Shown here: piece after piece, positions 12,599-25,783 of the stretch
How the letters are laid out: each line of letters opens with the position of its first letter
How positions within the stretch are numbered: the first letter of the stretch is position 1
Source: Cyanoderma ruficeps
Taxonomy: Eukaryota > Chordata > Aves > Passeriformes > Timaliidae
NCBI GenBank assembly: GCA_008694505.1
Contig: VZDJ01004378.1
Coordinates: 10,229,472 to 10,293,471 of the forward strand
Direction of reading: 5' to 3'
DNA: 64,000 bases
Program-made: the position numbers and the translations under genes
The notes under the pieces: model-generated
Databases searched by the model: none
Told to the model about the DNA's origin: nothing
The model's input: the letters and a program-made list of their open reading frames with translations, nothing else

Positions 12599-12633
<35 letters not shown>
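12599..12633. repeat. (CA)n microsatellite
   Basis: An uninterrupted AC dinucleotide run of about 17 units. It is probably length-polymorphic and has no gene nearby. Confidence 0.98.
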
Positions 12634-12636
<3 letters not shown>

Positions 12637-13149
12637 TTTTATTGTACAAAACAACAAAAGCATTTGTCCTCACTGTGCAAAACACACAGAGTGCTAAATC
12701 CTGAGATGGCTTGTGTCATGCAAAATGAGTATATTCCTGAGATGCTGCAGGTTGGTGGCTGTGAATCACAGTGCTGCTCAGGAGATCTGTAAGTCTCTCC
12801 ATGTTTCATTGCTCCTAACAGCAACAGTAACAAACTGAAAATGCATTGGTGCAACTCTTCTAAAACTGAACGTCTTTAGGTTTAATCCCAGCTGGCAACT
12901 AAGTACCACACAGCCGCTTGCTCCAAATGGTTTGCCTGGATAAATACGTTTGTTGAAAGGTTACTGTCCAGATTGAATAGCCCCAGGCATTCTGATTCAG
13001 TTTTGGCATGGGTCCATGCATTACCCTTGCAAGAAAGGTTGTCAATTTTATTAATCTATCCACTACTTTTTTTTTTCTCCTTCTAAGATACTAATAAGCT
13101 GAAAACATGCCTTACCTTGAAGTGATAATAAATTTCACATAGCTGACCT
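12634..13149. other. Intergenic DNA with a small repeat fragment at 12883-12924
   Basis: No gene is seen. The stretch at 12883-12924 (contains CAGCTGGCAACTAAGTACC followed by ACACAGCCGCTTGCTCC) resembles a short piece of a common avian interspersed repeat, as I remember it. Only about 40 bases are recognisable, so the family is not assigned. Confidence 0.4.
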
Positions 13150-13154
13150 GCATG
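13150..13154. repeat. Target-site duplication, left copy (GCATG)
   Basis: GCATG occurs immediately before the LTR start TGGGCAGG and again immediately after the LTR end TTATAACA at 13835-13839. The exact 5-base match at both edges fixes the ends of the element. Confidence 0.8.
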
Positions 13155-13834
13155 TGGGCAGGGGCTAGTAATGTGATATTATAATTACCAATTGCACCCC
13201 TACCTCTTCAACAGGTATGTTCAAACCACATTCAGCATGTGTGATATATGATATAAAATAATTTGTGCTTAAAATCAAGGTTTCCAAAAATTGTAAAACC
13301 ACAAGCAGCCAAAGGGAGAAGACTGATTTGCAATTGTAAGAACATGGGCGGCAGTGAGGAAGATTCGAATTAGCAATAGAAAAGAGTGATTTGGTCGGAC
13401 ATGGGCGATTTCCAGGGATGGGTTGGACAACTCCCGGGTGATGAGTGCCCGATATGGATCTGTGATAAGACAATTGGAGTCATCAAGGGTGTGCATCCCA
13501 ATGCCAGGTTCCCATAAATCGAATCAAGCCTTCAGCCCTGCCCGGAAAACTGTTTCAAAAACCAGCAGCAAGAAAAGAAGTTACATGAATATGTGAATCG
13601 AGCAAAAGCGGACAGAAATCCTGCCTTAGTTGAAAAACTGTATAAAAGCAGACCCCTCAGAAGCCGAATTCGTGAACAGGGCAGGTTTGGAGGGATAGAG
13701 TCCAAATCTAATGTTCACCCAGTACCGATCCCGGGCTCGACACTGTTGCTTTTGATTGTGGCTTTCCGAGACCGATTTTGGTAGCGCAATAAAATCTGCT
13801 TTTAATTCTCAATTTGGCTGAGTCATTTATAACA
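13155..13834 (+). mobile_element. Solo LTR of an endogenous retrovirus, 680 bases
   Basis: The element begins with TG and ends with CA, and is flanked by the direct repeat GCATG. Inside is a promoter-like TATAAAA at 13641-13647 and, about 140 bases later, AATAAA at 13788-13793, the order expected for U3-R-U5 on the + strand. There is no second LTR and no gag/pol/env sequence beside it, so it is a solo LTR left by recombination between the two LTRs of a provirus. The 5-base duplication fits ERVL-like families. The family name was not determined. Small open frames on both strands inside it are not genes. Confidence 0.82.
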
Positions 13835-13839
13835 GCATG
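13835..13839. repeat. Target-site duplication, right copy (GCATG)
   Basis: Exact copy of 13150-13154 directly after the terminal CA of the LTR. Confidence 0.8.
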
Positions 13840-14968
13840 TATACATATTTTCACTGAAATATACATATATCCAGGTATTTTCAGTCATAATTTCTCAGAA
13901 CATTTAAACCAGTGCTGAAGACTCCCCTTGTTCCAAAGGTTCATATAGCTTTGGAACATGTTAGCTTGCATCATTCTGCATTAGAGCAAACAACTGAAGC
14001 TGAGCCCTAATGCAAAAGTGCATTTGGAGTGTTTTTGTCTCTGCACTGGCCTCAGTGGATTTGTCTCCGCTGTTAATTAGAAGCACCCCTGGTCCAGGCT
14101 CAGTTCTGGGGCCCCAACCAGCCCCACAGCACTGCTCTCAGCTCATTACCAGGCTGTCTTGAAGGTCTCTGCAAGTGCTCTGTAGGGTCTCAGAGGTACC
14201 TGCTCTCAGTTGGCAGTGGGGACAGGACTGTGTGAGCTGCGGCTCCCTTCAGTGCTGTCTCAGCACGTTCCATATGCCAAACAGGTAGGATGTACTACAG
14301 TCATGCTGCAGGAAGAATGTGATCCCATACCACTACCACAGCTTTAGACTTGGGGAGGGGGAGGGAGGGTCAGGCTGAGCCTCAGTGGGGGCAGCTAATC
14401 CCCTGCAAAGTGGGATCTGTACAGGGTTGTCAAGACCAGCTCTGAGCTCCTTGGTCTTGTGGCTACCACCTCATCCTACACCTTCTTTAATTTGAGGACA
14501 TATACACATAGCTGCACTTCTCTGGTCCTGTGACAAATGTGCCACCCTGAAAAGGGAGATAGAGGGAGAGAGAGAAGGGATCCTTCAACAATAATTACTT
14601 TAAATAAAACACTCCAAAATTACCCAATCATATATTCTAAGAAAATAAATGGTTGATTTAGAAAACCCACTCTGCACGTGTACTTTTGCAAGCAGAGCAA
14701 TGACCATGCCTACTGGAAAGCAAGATCCCACTGAGTTCACCACACTATGAAATAAAATCCAAAGTGGCTAGTAGGGAGACAATTCCACTCCTCTGTGAGG
14801 TTGAAGACTCACCCAGCTGTTTGGAAAGATGGGACAGGAAAAGCTTACAAATATTATTGCCTGGCAAGAAATACTAAAAATATAAAACCTGTGAGTGAAA
14901 TAGAAATGAAAGCCAGCTTTGAGATGTAGGCATGGCAGGGAGGAAGACACTGATTAGCTGGGAGATGG
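13840..14968. other. Intergenic DNA between two LTRs, no gene
   Basis: This stretch holds no recognised coding sequence. It has a somewhat GC-richer section at about 14,050-14,480 and a purine-rich GGGAGATAGAGGGAGAGAG-type run near 14,555-14,580. No repeat family was recognised. Confidence 0.5.
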
Positions 14969-14974
14969 GTTAAG

Positions 14975-15301
14975 TGATAACAAACAATGGGACACTAAGG
15001 GACCCAAGGGTGCAGCCCCACCCTGTCAAGGTATCAGGGAAAAGATAGATAAGAAGACAGCCTTTAGAATTTAGAATACAGAGTGATATGGTAATATAGC
15101 AGTTCTCACAGGCTGTATGCAAAGTCTGTAGGTTTTGTATNCTCTCTCTCTCTCTTTGGGGCTTCCCTTCAGCCGAGGCTGGTGGTTGAAGGCAGGCCCT
15201 TTTTACCCATGATCTTTGCAATAAAATCACATGTTCTCTCAAGAATATCTCAAGTCTGCAGAGTTCCCTCTCCCTGCCATCCACGGATGATCATACAACC
15301 A
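14975..15301 (+). mobile_element. Probable short solo LTR, 327 bases
   Basis: This begins TGATAACAAAC and ends ACAACCA. It is flanked by GTTAAG (14969-14974) and GTTAAT (15302-15307), a 6-base duplication with one mismatch. It contains AATAAA inside TTTGCAATAAAATCAC near 15220, in the position expected for the R region, followed by about 75 bases of U5-like sequence. Length and 6-base duplication fit the ERVK/alpharetrovirus-like class. A CT-dinucleotide run at 15142-15156 with an unresolved base (N at 15141) lies inside. The boundaries are less secure than for the two larger LTRs because the duplication is imperfect. Confidence 0.5.
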
Positions 15302-15307
15302 GTTAAT

Positions 15308-18300
15308 GACAGTATAGAGTAATTGATCTTATGTGGCTGGGATATTTTACTGGCTATTTTACTGCAGTGCTCAGCTTTTGCTCTATGATCACAGATGAGT
15401 TTTACAACAGGTTAGTTTTCCAAGGCTGTGTCCTTTTCTCTCTCATATGTCATGATCTTTTTCTTAAGAAAATATGCAATTAAATTCCATTGTTTGCTTA
15501 AGATACAAGAAATCACTATTAAAGATGTCTATTTAAAGTTTGTTTCTCAAAATATTTTAGTTTTTAAGGACATGAACTAACAGAAAAATGAATAGGACAA
15601 AGTGCACAGATCAGAAAACATGCACATACTGTATACATAGTACATATGTACATGTGATACAGTACATACGATGTAGGTGTACCAAATTTAAGGTACATTT
15701 CATTTATACACTGATTTAAGCATTAACACCCCAACAGAATTCAGGGGTAAGTGCCAAAGAATAGGAGGGGTGAGGATGTTGAGGAAATAGGTAAGCAACA
15801 GATCAGAGAAAAAAGGCAGAGATAAGAAAAGTATAAGTGACCAAAACAAGACTTTTCTGCCACAGATGTATTTACTTCTGCAGCTTTGAAAGAAATGAAT
15901 CTCTAATGTCTTCACATTGGTCTTCTATGAATATGCAAGAATAAATCCACCTAGAAAAACTTTATTGTCCCTAAGATATGAAGGATTAGTGAACTAATGG
16001 ATGTTTCAAGCATAAACCTTGAAACAAAAAGCTGACTACCCAAGCCTTAAAAGAAAATTGCCTGCTCATTGCTGCATGTACACTTGTGTGATGCCTTATT
16101 TTTTGTTGGAGGGAAAAGAACAATTTTAGACTGAAATAATAGCCACTCTTCTAGCAAATAGTAGTTAATAAGACATCTATGGAGAATTGAGTTGATTTAA
16201 ATACTTTATTCTAAAGGGTATTCAGCAATCCCGTTCTCACTAAATGGATAATCAAATAAGTCACACTCTCCATTTAGAAATGCAGTTCATTGTTAATGGA
16301 CCTTATATCTGGGTGCACAGTTTTGTCTCAGAATCCAGCCCCCTTTAGAGGCTCACATTGTGCTAAAAGCTCTGAGCTGAAAAAACTCTGCTTTACGTTT
16401 TGGATAGTCAAACCACAAGTAGTACCCTACAGACATGTCTGTTATCAGCTTCAAAATTAGTAACTTCCTGCAGGTAATAACCTTAAGGGTAAATTGAAAT
16501 CTATATGGCAGTGAAATGGAAAGAAGATCAAATTTTCACTGTTCATACCATATACTTTTCCAGTGGGTTCAGCTTGCTGTTGTGCTGTCCTGACCACTGT
16601 GTGCCCTTCTGGTAGTGAAAGAAAACAGAGTTGCTTCTCAGTCCATGTCAAACTGCTCCCACTGAGTAGGACTGAAAAGGTGGAAACAGGCAGATCCAAA
16701 CCCTTTATGAAAATGAAAAACCAGGACTGTCAGAATTCAGGCAACTTGGGAAAGAGATCTCAACATAATTAAATAAGTCTATTTTTACTACTCTTATGTC
16801 TGTGATTTTCCTCCATGAGATCAGATCCATCACCAGAAGGAATCCTTTATGGTTGTTATTATTTATGTTACAAAAGCACAGTGAGGCTTTTAGAGACTCC
16901 AATCTGTTAAGTGATTAAGTGATACTAAAAATGTGATTGGGACCATTGTATCCAATTTAAGTTGCTTAAAAAAACAACTTAGCTTTTGACTTTAAAATCT
17001 TCTTTATCTTCTCACAAGACACACAGATAAGAAATATCCCTATTTTGCAAATTCTCTTAATAAGCAGCCAACTGTAAGTTACGGGCCCATATCTTAAATT
17101 CTGCTGAGAGTAAAAATGCACATTATGGACTGGGAGAGGAAATGGAGATACAGCAGGACCTATGGGACTTGCTACTATCCACTTTTTTCTCTAGGATGTT
17201 TATTTGGATCAGTCCCTCATAGCACAAGGAATCAGCTTAACTTTTTTCTTCCCCAAGAACTGAAAGGGTGTTCCTTAAGGGACAGATTCTTATCAAAAAT
17301 ATACTCACCTTCAGCTAAAAGCAGAAGTTATGGTACACAAATTTCTTGAGCAATACTGTTTAGGGATCCCTGAGCAAGCTGACATACAATGTAGTTGTCA
17401 CTGCAGGAACTGTGTGAGGGCTGGTAGAGAAGGGGAATGATGGGGGTGGGGAAGAGCTTTTGGAGGTCAAGGGAAAGGTTCCCACGTTCTTCTGGCACCA
17501 TCCTCACACCTCTTCTCCTTCTCCAGACTCAGGAGAGCCCTGTTGTAGGCATTGAATTCAATGTCAAACCTGAAAGCTTTTTGAATAGAAGTTCATTGCT
17601 GCAGTTTTACTGCCTAATCGCAGGGGAATTTAATTTGTTAGTTTAGAAATGGGAGTGTACCTTCAGTGTATTTTGAGGATACAGCCACAGTATTACCTTG
17701 GTGAAGGCTGGGTATGATATGGATTTGTTCTGTGACTAAAATTTTAGCAAACTAAAGTGTTACAGTCTGGAAAATTAATGGAGAAAAACAGGAATTGAAC
17801 AACAAATTCTGGTTAATTTGCATTCTGAATAGGAACAGAAATCATGGAACTTACAGGTTTTAAATCTTTATAGAGTCTGACTGTAGGTTCAATTAATTAT
17901 CAGTTTGGAATGGGCAAATTCATTAAGACAGGAGGATAAATGGGGAACTGCGCAAAAAACCCACTTGTCCTTAAATCACAGATTCTGTAGGAAATCAAAT
18001 CTCTGCCCTTGAAGAAAGATATTTCAGTCTGTTAAATCTTGGCAAGGGTGATTTGAATCCATCGTGTCAGAAGTATACTCCTCCTGCTGGAATAACTCCA
18101 GAAATGAAATTAGCAGTTGCTCAAGCAGGAAGTAATAAAAGCAATTCAGCCTCCTCTGGGGAAAGGTAATACCACAACAACGTGATTTTCCTGGGATAAT
18201 GCAGCATTAGGCTGGTGAATGAGTTGATATTGATAAAAGGTAGACTGGAAACTGTGATTACTCCAGTGAAATATTTCATTCCAAGAGAAAGGGCATAAAT

Positions 18301-21300
18301 CATGATATATACCTGAAAAATAGTCTGACACTATGCCCAAGAAGATAAAATGGCTATGAACACACATGGGTATCATACAAAAATTTTCGAGATTATATTG
18401 ATGACAATAATCCATCACCCAGAATTTTAGTTATCAAGTGCGAATATCTAGAGACCATCCAAAATCCAAAAATGGACAAAAAATAATACTTCATGAAACT
18501 TCTAGCTTTGCCCACACAGCTGCAGAAAGAAAAGCTGAACCCTGAATCTTTGGCATCCTTGGAGCCCAGTTCTGTTTTGAATTGACATGGCAAAGAGGTG
18601 GGGTCCCACAGCCCTCTCCCATGGTGGGTCCACAGCTATCAGTGACGTGATTTCACAGTCTTGTACTGTGATGAATGGCTGTAGGAGATGTGCAAGTCAG
18701 CACCCCAGCCTGCAGCTGGTCATGCCACTGAGAAAAGGTATTATTTCAAGCAAATGCATGGTATCTTTTTAAATTATCATTCCTAACAGAACACAGAACA
18801 CAAGAAGCTGAGCCAGTGGGACAGGAAGATACATACAAACTAAGAGTAAAAGCACTGATGGCAATTTGGCAGCCTAAGGAGTACTGAAGGGATGATAATG
18901 AATAGGAACTCTTTTTCCAGGCACTGAATACAACTACTGTGATTCAGATTTGGAAGCTGTATAAAGATCTGTAAAGAGTAGGAAAAAAACATTACAGAGA
19001 CTCCAGTTCTGAGCAGATCCTATGTAACCCTAGGGGTCAGAGCTTGGTGCTATGATAACACGTCTGACTGCTTAACTGGAATGTTTTCATAGCTCCATAT
19101 AAACTGATTTCTGGGAAGACAGAGCTGCACCTGAACCATTTATCATTGTTTATAGGCTGGCTGGATTCAGACCATGTCTCAGGAGCAAAGATGCTTCCTG
19201 TGCTCTACCTTAAGTGTACATATCAGAGTAGACATCCTTTACTTCATGACTGGCACTCTTTCTCTGCTCTGGAAACTAAACAAATCTGGACTCTACAGTG
19301 TCAAAGGAGCCCTTAAATGCTCTCGCTGATCCAAAATAGTTCCTTTCCAATTTCATGAGCTGTACATGAAAAATGTATGGGCCTCAAAAGGACTCCATTT
19401 CTACTGTAACAAAGACAACTTTCCTTTTCTAAGAGACAAAGAGATGGCCAGATATCTGATAGAACTACTAATATTTGGAGAGAGAGAAAATGTGAAGGAC
19501 GCAGAGGAGAGCAGCTACTGTCTGGAGCTGTTACTCTGATTCAGACAAGGGAGAGGTAAGATGAGACACAAGTCTGAACAGAGAGAGGCATAAAAACTCA
19601 CATAGGATGGGATATCCAGAAAATATATAATGGTTGATGCGCTGAAAGCAAAGTGAAACTGAGTTGGATGACACAGTATTTCTTCTTCCATAGGTGTTGT
19701 AAAATCTCTGTGCAGAGAAGTTTCACAAAGCATGGAAAAATGTGGGCAGGGGGGCTTTTAGAGGCAGTCACAGACAGCTCACTTGGTAGAAATGCAGAAG
19801 TAAGGATGAAAAGGGGAGCTGCATAGAACAGGCTGAGAACTCTCTTTTGGAAAGGAGACATTAGATACCAAAATGGTAAGTAGACCTTGGTATTTCCATT
19901 CCATACATACACAATGAAAATTCCTTATGAGTTTATGTGATAAGAGTGGCAAAACCCCATTTATTTCTGAATTATTCACTTAATAGGAGTTTCTGCATTT
20001 TGCCAGCATGAAAACAGCAATGTAATTAAATGGGTGTATAAACTGAGTAGATATCATGGTCAAGCAGACATAACCTATTGCAGGGAAATGCCATTGAATT
20101 TGCCCCATATAATTAACAACCAATCATCAGCTTGCTCAGGCCCTGCAGAGATGTGTTTTCATTAGCCTGAGCTGGCTATTGATAGCTTCCTGCATTTCCA
20201 TCACCCCCTGGAGCACGAGGCAGCACTTCACATGTGACTGTATTCAGGACTGGTTGGTCAGACATGGGAAAAGACTGCTAGGGGCCAGCTGGGATAATGA
20301 TTTTTATCAGCTGAACTACAGAATCCAAGGCAATTATATAAAATTAATTCAGTTTGTAAATCCAATTAAAAATAAGTTTTAGCACCACGAAAAGCAAAGC
20401 TTTTTACTGTAATTATAGAAATATGCTTATGCTGATTATTTTTTCTCACCAGAATGCAAAACAATATTTGATGAGTATAGTTCTGTATTATCATCAGCAT
20501 TTTACAAATATCACAGAAATTATGCAGGTTTGAAAGCTCAGCTCTGGTTGTGAGAAATTAAGCAAGTCTAAGCGAGTTCCCACACAGAATCAGGAATTGT
20601 GTCAGGCTTTTGATTTAGTGGCATCAGAAGTTACCGAAGGTCTGCAGCCAGTAAGATTCTCACAACTGAAGAAGCAACTCCTTGTTTAATAATTTTAGGC
20701 TGCCCATGTACACTGGCTCATAGCCACAAGTTTGAAAGTAAATGAGTGCAGCTTTTGTGGGAGTGCAGGAGTAGCTCCTATTGACTATGATTACTGGATT
20801 TTGGCATTCATCTGATACACATGATCATGTAGTCTAATGAGCATGTTAATGTCATAAAAATGTGATAAAATAAGCCTTTAGTAGGCCACCAGTGTAATAA
20901 TTGTTTCTGTTGTTATGTGATATCACATATCTTTCAGGTTATTGACATGGCAACACAAAGAAAATAAATCAAAAACTTTTAAAATAATATAATTCAAAAT
21001 TTCTATGAAACATTCCATTCCCTAAATTGTACAGGAATAAATACAAATTTATCATCCAAATCCACAGACAATCTTGGCAATGTCAATTTACATATCTTTT
21101 TCTTTAAGTGTAAGGATAAGGACTCAGAAACAGGGATGCTCCTGAAACAGGATACATTTTATTTTCAGGTAGCATGAGCAATATACACTGACACTGACCT
21201 GCCTTTCTCGAGGTTAAGGAGTGGCCTCTCTACCTAGGTAGAAAAGATATAATAAATGAAGTGCAGTTGTGAACTTTTCAGTGTTGTGACTACATGATAA

Positions 21301-24300
21301 ATACATTTAAAATGCATTGAAAAGATCCAGGTACTCTCTCTGGCATTTAATTCCCCATCTTTATATATCTGGTGAGATTTATGGCTCTCTGCCTTACTCA
21401 ACATGGCCACAGTTGCTACACACAAGATACCAATCAGGTGTAAGACCCATATAGCCTTGGCTCCTCATCTTCACTGACTTTTTTCTTCTTTGAAATGTCT
21501 TTTTATTATTGGGCTTTCCACAATCACTAAAAATTTTGTATAACATCCCAATACTTTCCAAGCATTTTTCACTGTGTCTTCACAGTCCTTACTAACCTTC
21601 ACAGCCTTGTCCCAGTACTTAACCTACAAGATTCAAACTGCTTCTATCCAAGCAAATATAGAAAATGTTTGACAGTGTTGCCAACCACTCGGTAGCTGAA
21701 AAACTGTAAGGACTCATAGGAGGGCTTAAGGAATGTGACACATCTTGGGAGGATCATTGCATAGGTTGTGTGCTAATTCTGAAACACAAAGCAGTCAAAC
21801 CCATATTATTTTTTTTTTATGCAGCTGTCTAAAATGGAACTTGACGTCAGCAGAGAGACTTAACTTTTCTCTTGAGTGTTTTCAGAGAGTGTTGTTCACT
21901 CCTGTGCCCAGGAACCATTTGGGAGTTCTGCCTCTGAGGCTCCTGGAGTGACAGAGCCAATGGAAAGGATACAGCCACATCTGCACATGGGCTACCTTCC
22001 GCTTTTTAAGATTTGCTGAAAATGGTGGTGGCATCTCAACCCTTTCAGATCTGGCCAAATTCAGACCTACTCTTCTTTTGGTGTGCTGCAGTAATTATCA
22101 GATTATGAGAAACTCCCCAGACCCTGCCTCCCCTGGCAGCAAGGCTGTCAGCTTCAGACAAATCTTGGCTGTCTCCCAGTGCAGGGCTGTAAGCCCAGAC
22201 ACTGATGAATGACCCTCTTCTGCCATATAGACACAGGACACGCATTCCTTTTGAAGGAAACTGCTGTGAGGTGAGTTATTCAGCTGTCCTCGCATTTAGT
22301 GTGCTAAAATAATGCCCTTGTGTTTTAAGGAGGTGTGTTATAGAGATAGGAGACTTGTTCAAGATAGGTCTACTATCTTGAAAGAAGAAGAGATTCCTAT
22401 CTTCAAAGAAGCCAGGAATTTTGGCAACTCATGGAAAGCAGGGCTGTTTATCTCTCCCATCTCATGTGAGTTGGTAAAAACCCCAAAATTCACAGTTATT
22501 TCACTTTTCTACCTATTTATTCCCTGTTAAAATCACTTTGCAGCTCCTTGACAAGCATTGTGTTAATGAGTACAAGATGTCTATAAGGCATAAGGGGTGC
22601 CCAAGTAATTCTGAAATATCTCCTTCCAAACTGCAGACAATATTCCTCTACTCCATTAATTTAAATGACACTGAACTCACAACAGAGGTAACCAAGGGAG
22701 GCATAAATGTATGCAAAGAAATAATTTGCTTGGTTTGCATTTTCTAACCCTCTTTCCTCTAAATGGAATACATACGTATATTGGTACGTGTTGAAATTTC
22801 AAACATACAGCCATCTATGGCTTTTACTTTGGGTGACAGAGGGTGAAAGTGCCAGTTTTTTCTTGAGTCCTGATGTAGAGCCTTCCTCATGTTTGGATAG
22901 TACTTTGTGGGAATCCAATATTGTCAGTTCTGACTCTGAATCCTGGCATCTAAGGACTGTACCTCTGCTTGCCATTGTGTCCTCCTCTCACTTTATTAAG
23001 CGTAAGGCTAGGACTAGCCTGCTGAGATGAGGCAATACCCAGTTTTATGTATCACTGGCATTTATGGGTTACTGAGATGGCAAAGAAGCTCATTCATGTA
23101 ATACAGCCAGCACATTTCAATGTGCCCCAAGGGGAGATATTTGCTGCAAAGCACTGCCAAAAATACATGCTTAAAAATTAGTAGCTTTGGGGGATAAAAA
23201 TTGAACTTGAGCAGCTATAAGGATGATTAGCTCCTTAAATCTCTTCTGTGAATCCCATTAAATTCAACTTCTATTGCCTGAAGAGCTTCTGTCCTCTCCC
23301 CTTACCAGCTCCCTAGATAAAGGGAATATGTAATGCTGGACAAAATATTATTCTAACAGAAGGCTTCCCTCATAATTAAAAATGAAGAAACACTCATGAG
23401 TTCCAAATTTACATAGAGACACCATTTCTGACCAGTTTTGCATTCTCTTTCCTGACCTGCAGAGTTGTTCATGAATACTTGAAAGCTATTAACTTCCTAA
23501 ACAACTAACCTAAACAACAACTTCCTAAACAACTTCCTAAACAACAAACCAAGAAGGATATTTAGAACCAGTGCATTTTCAGAGAGTGCCTTGTTGTTGT
23601 CTCTATGTGTAGAAAAAACAAAAAGTAGAACCTAAAAATTATTCCCTTTCTTGGGCTTTAAGATATTGCAGTACTGTGCAATGGCGCAGATGGTGAGAAA
23701 AAGTGCCTGTTGCTGAGAGTATCTGCTCCCTTTCACAAAAGTCTGAATTCACTGTGACCCCATCATCCCTTCTGTGTTTAGCTGAGCTATCTGGAACCTG
23801 AAGAGAGCCTGGAATCTGGACTGCCTCTAAGATGCTCTCATGCACATTCAGCTTGTCCTTGTATACAACCTGAAATCTAAGATGCAGTTTCTCCCTGAAC
23901 ACAGAGTGCATATTAACCCTCTGACCTCCCACTGGCACCTGTGGAGGCTTTCCACATTCATTTTGATAAAAAGAATAGACATCTAAGTGTTTAAGGCCTG
24001 GATTTTTAAGAGGCACAGAAATCCTTAGGGATGTTTATAAATAGCTGTTTGGGGTTCATGGTGCATAGAAAATGACAAGAAGTTGGGACAAAAAGTTGGT
24101 GATAAGCATCTGGATAAGGGTCTTGTGGAGCTGAAAAATGAATTCTGGGAAAAAAGGGCAGACACATGAGAGAAAAGAAATCTCTGGTTTTCATGTGGGA
24201 CAGACTTTTTGAAAAAAAATGTTTGAATGGTTATCACTTGTATTGCTAATTTCTGGTATTTATTGGAAGCTTTTCTCACAAATACAGTCCTGCAAAACCG

Positions 24301-25070
24301 TGCAGTTTGTCTAATTGCTCCCTTCATGAGCATGTGGTCACAATTAATTTGAATTTTAATCTTAATTGGGACCATTTTTTTCCCAGCCTTGAATCAAGCG
24401 TACTTCCCCAAGCCTCGTACTGGCACTGTATGAAATGCAGGAACACAGGCTGTTTGACTGCCAGCCAAATCCTCCTTAACTTGCTGACTATTCCAATCAC
24501 ATACTGACCAATATGTCCAAAAGGGTCAGGGAAAATAAAGGTCAGGAGAGGGTGGTCATGTGTGCTGGTGATGAAAACCTGTGTCCTCACAGTGGCGCTG
24601 CAATTTCATCACTGCACCTGATTCAAAAACACACCAAGAAGTATGTGCAGTCTTGGAGAATCTACAGGGTATTCTTGGGAAATACGGAAATATTTTTTAA
24701 TATGAGGAGGGAGGCTGGCTTTGCCTCATGATATGTGCATGGATAATCCATTTCTTATGGAATTGGTCTCTTGCGTTGTAAGACACTGAAATAATCACCA
24801 AATGCCAGATGTGACAAAAAATGTAATCACTCTGGTTTTGACCCCATTTTTAATCTTGTGTTAGCTTTTTATTTAATACACATACTTACAACTGAGCCCA
24901 AACAATAAGGAGGTTTTACGCCATCGTGACAGAATGAGTACATATTTTGCCTCCAAATCTCATAATTTCAATAAGGGATCTGATGAATAAATAAAAGCCA
25001 ATGTAAGCTCGTAAGGTCTGTATTAAAAAGTTGCCTCTTTTTAAGTCTCCTTCTCTGACCTATCATCTCA
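15308..25070. other. Intergenic DNA, no gene recognised
   Basis: Nearly 10 kb of AT-rich sequence without a supported gene. I checked the larger open frames on both strands (for example around 19,600-19,900, 23,640-24,016 and 24,025-24,590); none has family resemblance, codon bias or flanking splice sites that would make it an exon. A tandem AACTTCCTAAAC-type repeat lies near 23,505-23,550. Confidence 0.6.
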
Positions 25071-25075
25071 ATTAT
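25071..25075. repeat. Target-site duplication, left copy (ATTAT)
   Basis: ATTAT directly precedes the LTR start TGTCCTGGG and recurs directly after the LTR end CCAAGACA at 25779-25783. Confidence 0.85.
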
Positions 25076-25778
25076 TGTCCTGGGTTATAGTCTATTCAAT
25101 TTCATCTGCTGAAAACAGTTGGGGGCGGGTGCCTTTTGATAATGGGCCAACGGTCAGTATCAGGTAGAGCATTGTTCTTATCTTTAATGGGCCATTAACA
25201 GTCTTCTCTAGCCGTGTCCCCTTCCCAACACATACCTACATCCTAGCGTACCTATTGTGTGATGCTCCACCCCGTGGGAGGAGCCAGCCATTCTCACCTG
25301 GATAAAGCTGGGACTTTAAACCAGCACAGTGTCTTGCTTCATCCGATTACGGGAGGAAGGCTGGACCCTTCTCACCACCTCAGGACCCCTTTTCTTTTCT
25401 GCTACTGGATCATTTTCTGCCTCAGCGGAGCTGTACCTGCCATTCCAGGAGGACTCACTTTTGGACTGCTTTCCACACCCTGACTAACAAGGTTGTAGCT
25501 TTGACCCTGTCAGGACTTTTCAAAATTGTTGTTTGTTGGTTTGCTGGTTTGGTGGGGTGGTTTTGTTTTGTTTTGGTTTTTTTTTTTTCCTTTTTCTTTT
25601 CTACCACATTTGTATTCTTATATTCTTAGTAAAAAGCTGTTATTCCTACTCCCAAATCGTTGCCTGAGAGCCATTAATTGCAAAATTAGAACTTGGCGGG
25701 GGGTGAGGGGTTTACATCCTCTATTCTAAGGGGAACCCCAGTTTCCCTGGCAGATACCTGTCTTTCTAAACCAAGACA
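25076..25778 (+). mobile_element. Solo LTR, songbird ERVL-like family, 703 bases
   Basis: The ends form an imperfect inverted repeat (TGTCCTGGGTT at the start, AACCAAGACA at the end), and the element is flanked by the exact 5-base duplication ATTAT. The terminal pattern, whose reverse complement reads TGTCTTGGTTTAGAAAGAC, is one I associate with abundant passerine ERVL-type LTRs. Inside are a GATAAAG element near 25301, a T-rich tract near 25,560-25,600 and a variant poly(A) signal AGTAAA at 25628-25633. No internal retroviral genes flank it. The open frames at 25259-25483 and 25526-25729 are LTR sequence, not genes. Confidence 0.88.
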
Positions 25779-25783
25779 ATTAT
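25779..25783. repeat. Target-site duplication, right copy (ATTAT)
   Basis: Exact copy of 25071-25075 immediately after the LTR terminal CA. Confidence 0.85.
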
